Shown one piece after another: positions 58,363-64,000 of a stretch of 64,000 nt of DNA. The notes under the pieces are model-generated. The model was not told the origin of the DNA and did no database searches. It worked only from the letters and a program-made list of their open reading frames with translations. The stretch's first letter is position 1. Every line of letters begins with the position of its first letter. Made by a program: the position numbers and the translations under genes. The stretch comes from Zygnema circumcarinatum (Eukaryota; Streptophyta; Zygnematophyceae; Zygnematales; Zygnemataceae), in NCBI GenBank assembly GCA_037447605.1, contig CM074808.1:2822407-2886406 (forward strand). Direction: 5' to 3'.

Positions 58363-59170
58363 AACCGTACGAACTGCCACGTGGCGTTGTAGGACTTTTA
58401 CCGTCGGATGCGCCACGTAGACTTCTGCGAGGAATACCGTTGGATGTGCCACGTGGACTTCTGCGAAAGGTACCGTCGGATGTACCACGTGGACCTCTGG
58501 GAAAGGTACCGTTGGATCTGCCACGTAGACTTATGCAAGGAGTACCGTTGGATGCGCCACGTGGACTTCTGTGAGGGGTACAGTCGGATGTGCCACGTGA
58601 ACTTCTGCGAGGAGTACCGTTGGATATGCCACGTGGACTTTTGTAAGGTGAACCGTCGGATGTGCCACGTATACTTCTGCGAAGCATACCGTCGGATTTG
58701 CCACGTCGGCATCTGCGAGATGTACCGTTAGATGTGCCACGTAAAATTATGCAAGGAGTACCGTTGGATTTGCCACGTGTACTTCTGTGATGGGTACCGT
58801 TGGATGTGCCAATTGACATCTCCGAGGGCTCCCGTTGGATGTGACACGTGGACTTCTCCAATGGTACCGTCGGATGTACCACGTGGACTTCTGCGAGGGG
58901 TGCCGTTGGATTTGCCACGTGGGCTTCTGCAAGGAATACCGTTGGATGTGCCAAGAAGCGACCCCATAGGCTTGCGCTTTCGCGTGCGAAAGGTACCGTT
59001 GGATGTGACACGTGGACTTTTGCAAAGAGTACCATTGGATATGCCACGTGGATTTCTGCGAGGGATACCGTTGGATGTGACACGTGGACTTTTACGAAGA
59101 GCACCGTCGGATGTGCCATGTGGACTTCTGCGAGGGATACCGTTGGATGTACACGTGGACTCCTGCGAGG
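58363..59170. repeat. 36-bp minisatellite with an ACGT core in most units
   Basis: About 22 tandem units of 36 bp. Each begins like TACCGTTGGATGTGCCACGT and continues with a GGACTTCTGCGAGGGG-like half. The CCACGT(G) core survives in nearly all units, while other positions drift. A few units are 33, 37 or 57 bp. The length is a multiple of three and most units avoid stops, so long repeat-peptide frames appear on both strands (for example 58355-59416 minus and 58732-59454 plus). These are almost certainly by-products. The first unit overlaps a promoter-like TAACCGTACGAACTGCCACG. Confidence 0.92.
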
Positions 59171-59906
59171 TATGCTTGGCATGGCATGGCATGGCTCTGC
59201 GCGTCGGAGTCCAACGAGACCACCGCCTTGTCCTTGCCCAGAAGGTCTCGCAGGGGATGATGGAATGCATTCGAGGGAACAATCCAATGAAAGGACTGCT
59301 CCGGCTCGTCGTGGTTCTTCATGGTGTTGCTTTTGGCCATGGAACTTTCTTGTATGGCATCGCCAGAGTGAGATCAGTGCCCTTTCATCACTTGATACTC
59401 TCATGCCATCAGCCAATGCATGGCCATGTCAAGGGTCCACCGATGGAGCTATGATAGCGAAGGCCTGCTCAGGTGATGAATAAGATTGTGGGGCGACTTT
59501 GTGGAACTCTATCCTCAAGACGAGAAAGGTTGCAGCGTACAAACTGACTCTGGCACGCCTTACAAGAGCGAATGGGAGAAACTACAGGGAGTTGAACTTG
59601 TGATTAAATACAAAACAGCGGCCCTTCGATTCCATACAACCCCTTCACTAATGGAGGCGGCAACCAATCCTCAAAACTTGCTGGGTAAGCTCCACAAGCA
59701 TTTTTGTGGGCCGTATAAATAGGAGGGATCTGCCAGAAGAGTGAGCTCTTCATCTCCTACAGCCCCTATTACACCACTGCATCGCTTCCTATAGGATCTG
59801 GATAGGCCTTGATCTCTCCGTTCTTTAAGTAATCAAAAGGAAAAAGACCAAAAAAAAAACAAAGGATAAACCTAAAACCGTCCAAAAACGAGCTTCTCGT
59901 GCACTC
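59171..59906. other. intergenic, minisatellite edge to RCA-like 3' end
   Basis: A GGCATGGCATGGCATGG run lies at 59178-59194. An open frame at 59486-59722 (+) reads like ordinary protein (SEWEKLQGVELVIKYK), but I recognise no family, and a CCGTATAAATAG TATA-like word lies at its end (about 59710). Confidence 0.35.
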
Positions 59907-62900
59907 TCAAAAGCCGAGTAGCCCCCCCTCACCCGTTTGCTTGCGCATATAATCGTCGGAGAGACGCATTTCCATGACCAGTTTCTGTTCCGCAACCAGC
60001 GAATGGCCTGCCTCTACGAGGTCCTCCAACGTTTGCTGCATGGAAACCACAATGGAAAGAAGAGCAGCTTCTAGAGGTTCAAGAATCTCAGGAGTTTGCG
60101 TTTCAACCATATCATTAAGGCCCAGAAGCTTGCTTCAAAATCGAGCTCTGCAAAGCCCACAGTTGTGCTACACACTTACTTGCTTGATCAAAATAAATTG
60201 CAACTTAATCTTAATGCTGTTATTATAAACGATACTGTTCACCATTACAACAAAGTCGTCTACTCTGTTTCACTGAAATTTCCTCAAACGGTGTCAGTCG
60301 ATTCTCTCACCTTTGGCGCCTCCACAGTGGCAGGCTTCCAAGAGGGATCTTTCCCTCTCTTCACCAGAAGTGGTCCCATCTTTTCCGCTCCTCCAACATT
60401 ATCAATCCACTGCAGGCCCATTCTTTCTCAAAATTTTCACTGAAACGGGCAGATAGAAACCTCAGCAATAGAGGACAGCCTTCCTAGAGGAAATGAATGG
60501 AAGTCTGAAGCATCGAATCACTTTGCATTCACTTGGAAAGTTGGAACATTGAAGCAAGATCAACGCGCAGGTTATTTCTTTACAAGGTTGGATAATACGA
60601 CACATTTGGGTTGTTCTTACTGCGCCTGTGGGCAGTGAAGTGCCGCATATGTATCACATACCTCACGAATTTTATCGTCATATGTTCTTGACCTCAAGGC
60701 TCCGTAAAAATCCAAAGCTGTTGCATAGAACAATAACCGGACAAGAAAACGACAAAATGATGACGTTGATGCTTCCAGAACTGTTCATCCTGACTTCTCG
60801 CCTTTTCAGGGGTTTAAACTTTAGTGTATGGCTTCCAACTCAGCAAATGTCCGAAGAACCAATACAACTCAAGTGCCCATGAAAGGTTGGACTTCCTTTC
60901 CAACCTAAAACAAAAGATTCCCTGAAACTTTCCGAATCTGACATGGTTCTTAGTGTTTTGGGGACAAAGCATGAGCAAACATGAACCACACCCAAAGCGA
61001 CCCGTATGCTCCTTTTGCTTTTTCACCATAGTAAGTGAATATACTTTCTTCATCTTTCTGCAATCTTTCTGCAAAGTAAAGCATACCTTGATTAGGAAAA
61101 GTGTCAATAATCATTCCGATGTCCTCTCTACTGAGCCCATCTTTGAGATACATTTGATACACGATGCTGACGAGGTCCTCGCGGGTCGGTTCCCTGCCCT
61201 CCACCAATAGGAGTACAGCTGGCACGCCGTCATTGGTTGCCTCAGTCAAATCTCACCAATCAAAGCTTCAAAGAGTGAAAGATGGAGGGAGATAAGCGAG
61301 AGAGAGAGAGATGAAAGAAAGAAAAAGAACGAGAGTGACTCACTGACCAATAGAATTTGTCCATTCGGCCATCTCGAATTAGTGGGGCCCACATGGTGGA
61401 GAAGTCATTTCCAGTCACGATGATAGGCACCCGGTTGACCACATCAGCCATCCTCCAATCCTGGCCTATGCTCACACGTGTGGGATTGTCTGCCAAATTC
61501 ATGAGGCTTCCTACCACCATTTGATTGTTGACTGTCACCTGCGTGTGCGCTGGACCCCTCCAAATGTAGAATGGATCAGAATATGGAGAGGAAAGATGAG
61601 AGATGATTGCAGGTGCTTTATCAATGTGTTTAGAGGGGAGATTCAAGGTAAGGCTTGCTCCGATGGTGATTCAAATCGGTGCTTATCTCTAACTCCTGTT
61701 GGAGAATTGAGTCTCACCGAATCTTCCAATCCCTGCATCGAGGTCGTTGATCATAAGGCAGCTCATCTTTCCCTGAACCCGTCCAAGAATTGAAACCAGA
61801 AAGAACATTCAAGGACCCCCAAACTGTTCAAATTTAGACACAAACCACCCATAACACACAGCTAAACAGGTTTCAGCAATAGCAGAAAAGCGCAGACCTT
61901 ATTCTTTATCACCGCAGAAGCGTCACGATACCGGTTCCGAATAAGTCTCCCTGGTTCGCCTGCTCCATTTGAAACATCCAAGAAAGAGGCATACAGTCAA
62001 ACGAACCCTCCCGGGAAAAGTCCAACAGTTGAGGCAGTGTTTGGAAGGGTAAGCACTTTTGACAGGGAAATTTTAAACCCACAAAGACTGATTTCGTACC
62101 TGCCCACTCGCTCTCTAGTTCTCCGGCAGACATCATGACAGGCTGTTTGTACGGCGGACGATCACATGGTACAAGAAAACAAAACCACAAAATCAGAGTC
62201 AAACCAAATCGAATAAAATCAAAATTATAAAAATCACTGAAGAACTCACCATCATCAAGGCATGATAAAGTTAGCAACAAACAAGTGTGCTAGTGCTTGT
62301 ATGTCAGAAAAAGGCATGTTTGTGCAGGGCGCCCAATGTACTAAGTGGTAGCCCACATGTTAGGTCACAAATGTCTAAGCCCCATACATGTTTCATACAA
62401 ATGTACGTTCATGATGACATTCACCTCCACATCCATGGCCTTGAAGATGAGCTCTGTCTGGAAGGACTTCCCCTGTCCCTTGCCTCCCCATACACCTGTG
62501 ATGCAGCATCACACTTTAAATCAATATACCCGTGTGGTATTTAGGTTTTCAGCATTCAGGGCATAGAGCGTTCTGAACTCTCGGGGTTTCAGAATTATGA
62601 CCTATTGCGGCATCTAAATTTTGTTGGGAGAGCTGCGATACTTGGTTGCATGCATTAGTGAGTAATTCTCAATCCCAATCCCAATCCCTTTTGCATTGCT
62701 TCTTACCCTTCTGTTCAAACAAGTTTGAAATCCATCCCTTTAACCTTTCCTTTCATGTGGCCCGTGTCCAGCACAGGTCAGCTTACGCATGCATTACATA
62801 GACCAGCTCTCCATCCGCCAGAGAGGTCCATAGGGCCGGCAGAGCGGATGCACATACCAAGAATAAGAGGCACTTGCACGTTGAGCTGATCGGCCAGATA

Positions 62901-62920
62901 GTTCTTCACCAGGAACGTGG
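59907..62920 (-). CDS. Rubisco activase-like AAA+ ATPase, partial at 5' end (325 codons seen)
   Basis: Ten minus-strand exons: 62920-62858, 62495-62425, 62142-62100, 61959-61898, 61772-61718, 61549-61348, 61193-61087, 60717-60662, 60409-60311, 60128-59907; phases agree. AAA+ parts in order: NYLADQLNVQVPLILG, Walker A GGKGQGKS, ELIFKAMDVEPVMMSAGELE, GEPGRLIRNRYRDAS, Walker B CLMINDLDAGIGRF, TVNNQMVVGSLMNLADNPTR, sensor-like VPIIVTGNDFST, arginine finger region LIRDGRMDKFYW, TFPNQALDFYGALRSRTYD. The C terminus TLEDLVEAGHSLVAEQKLVM and RLSDDYM lacks the redox Cys extension of alpha-type RCA. The wording (AGELES, FPNQALDFYGALRSRTYD, VGGAEK) is closer to the divergent plastid RCA-like clade of plants than to canonical RCA. 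The start and transit peptide lie beyond the right edge or inside the repeat zone. A longer splice form of the second exon (to 62407) is also in frame. Confidence 0.9.
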
Positions 62921-63136
62921 CTGCAAGCACGACATCAACCACTCTTGCTTTCAGGCAAAAAAGAATTCTTCTCCCACCAACCACGCATTCCTGGTCCCAT
63001 TCCATCTCCTTCTCTTCTCATCTCCGTCTGTCCAGCCCCTCTCTCTTGCCTCTAACCCTTTCTCTCCCCTAGAGAAGCAGGTCAAGCGCTCTCTATCCAT
63101 TCCTCTCCCGTCCTTCCACGCCTTTTCCTCTCTCTG

Positions 63137-63987
<851 letters not shown>

Positions 63988-64000
63988 GAAATTGGTGTAC

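Noticed and set aside
58355-59454. 353-aa minus and 240-aa plus repeat proteins
   Set aside because: Products of the 36-bp minisatellite, open in several frames equally.
59486-59722. 78-aa frame with ordinary composition
   Set aside because: No recognised domain and no splice partners; listed only as intergenic content.
61548-61720. Apparent frameshift between two Rubisco activase-like exons
   Set aside because: It arose from choosing the acceptor at 61558. Using AG at 61551-61550 restores phase and gives RFAHTQVTVNNQMV, so the gene looks intact.

Overview
The window looks like nuclear DNA from a streptophyte, meaning a land plant or a close algal relative. It carries plant-type genes with many short introns (mostly 100-700 bp, GT-AG). 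They include a lambda-class glutathione transferase, a CPR5 homologue, HOS15, a cation/calcium exchanger and a Rubisco activase-like AAA+ protein. I cannot name the species. There are no CRISPR arrays, operons, tRNA or rRNA genes that I can see. Exon models below were built by hand: conserved protein blocks were joined at splice sites and every junction was checked for phase. Most models close without a frameshift; the exceptions are stated.

Layout. 1-3988: repeat-rich, gene-poor DNA with a 19-bp minisatellite, a G-rich minisatellite and a decayed PIF/Harbinger transposase. 3989-5325 (+): V-ATPase subunit c''. 6599-12357 (-): HOS15/TBL1-type LisH-WD40 corepressor. 13812-14741 (+) and 16108-17391 (-): two related intronless alpha/beta hydrolases, convergent. 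18592-21868 (-): CCX exchanger. 22507-28879 (+): proteasome subunit RPN2. 29778-31614 (+): VHL-like beta-domain protein. 33904-40631 (-): TFIID subunit TAF5. 40957-43753 (+): GST lambda. 44316-47711 (-): CPR5-like membrane protein. 48506-50632 (-): YKT6 SNARE. 52076-53514 (-): twin CX9C mitoribosomal protein mS37. 53964-56685 (+): Topors-like RING protein. 58363-59170: a 36-bp minisatellite carrying an ACGT core in nearly every unit. 59907-62920 (-): Rubisco activase-like gene, running off the right edge past an approximately 840-bp (CT)n tract.

The genes are mostly unrelated housekeeping or regulatory loci (proton pumping, chromatin and basal transcription, proteasome, vesicle fusion, mitochondrial translation, redox, ion exchange). 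They do not form a functional cluster. Several pairs are divergent and share short promoters (CCX/RPN2, TAF5/GSTL, mS37/RING). Intergenic regions repeatedly reuse two motifs, CGTACGG and CCACGTGG. The most notable items are the VHL-like protein with an apparently intact hydroxyproline pocket, the intronless hydrolase pair, and the ACGT-core minisatellite. I found no clear sign of a wholly new multi-gene system.
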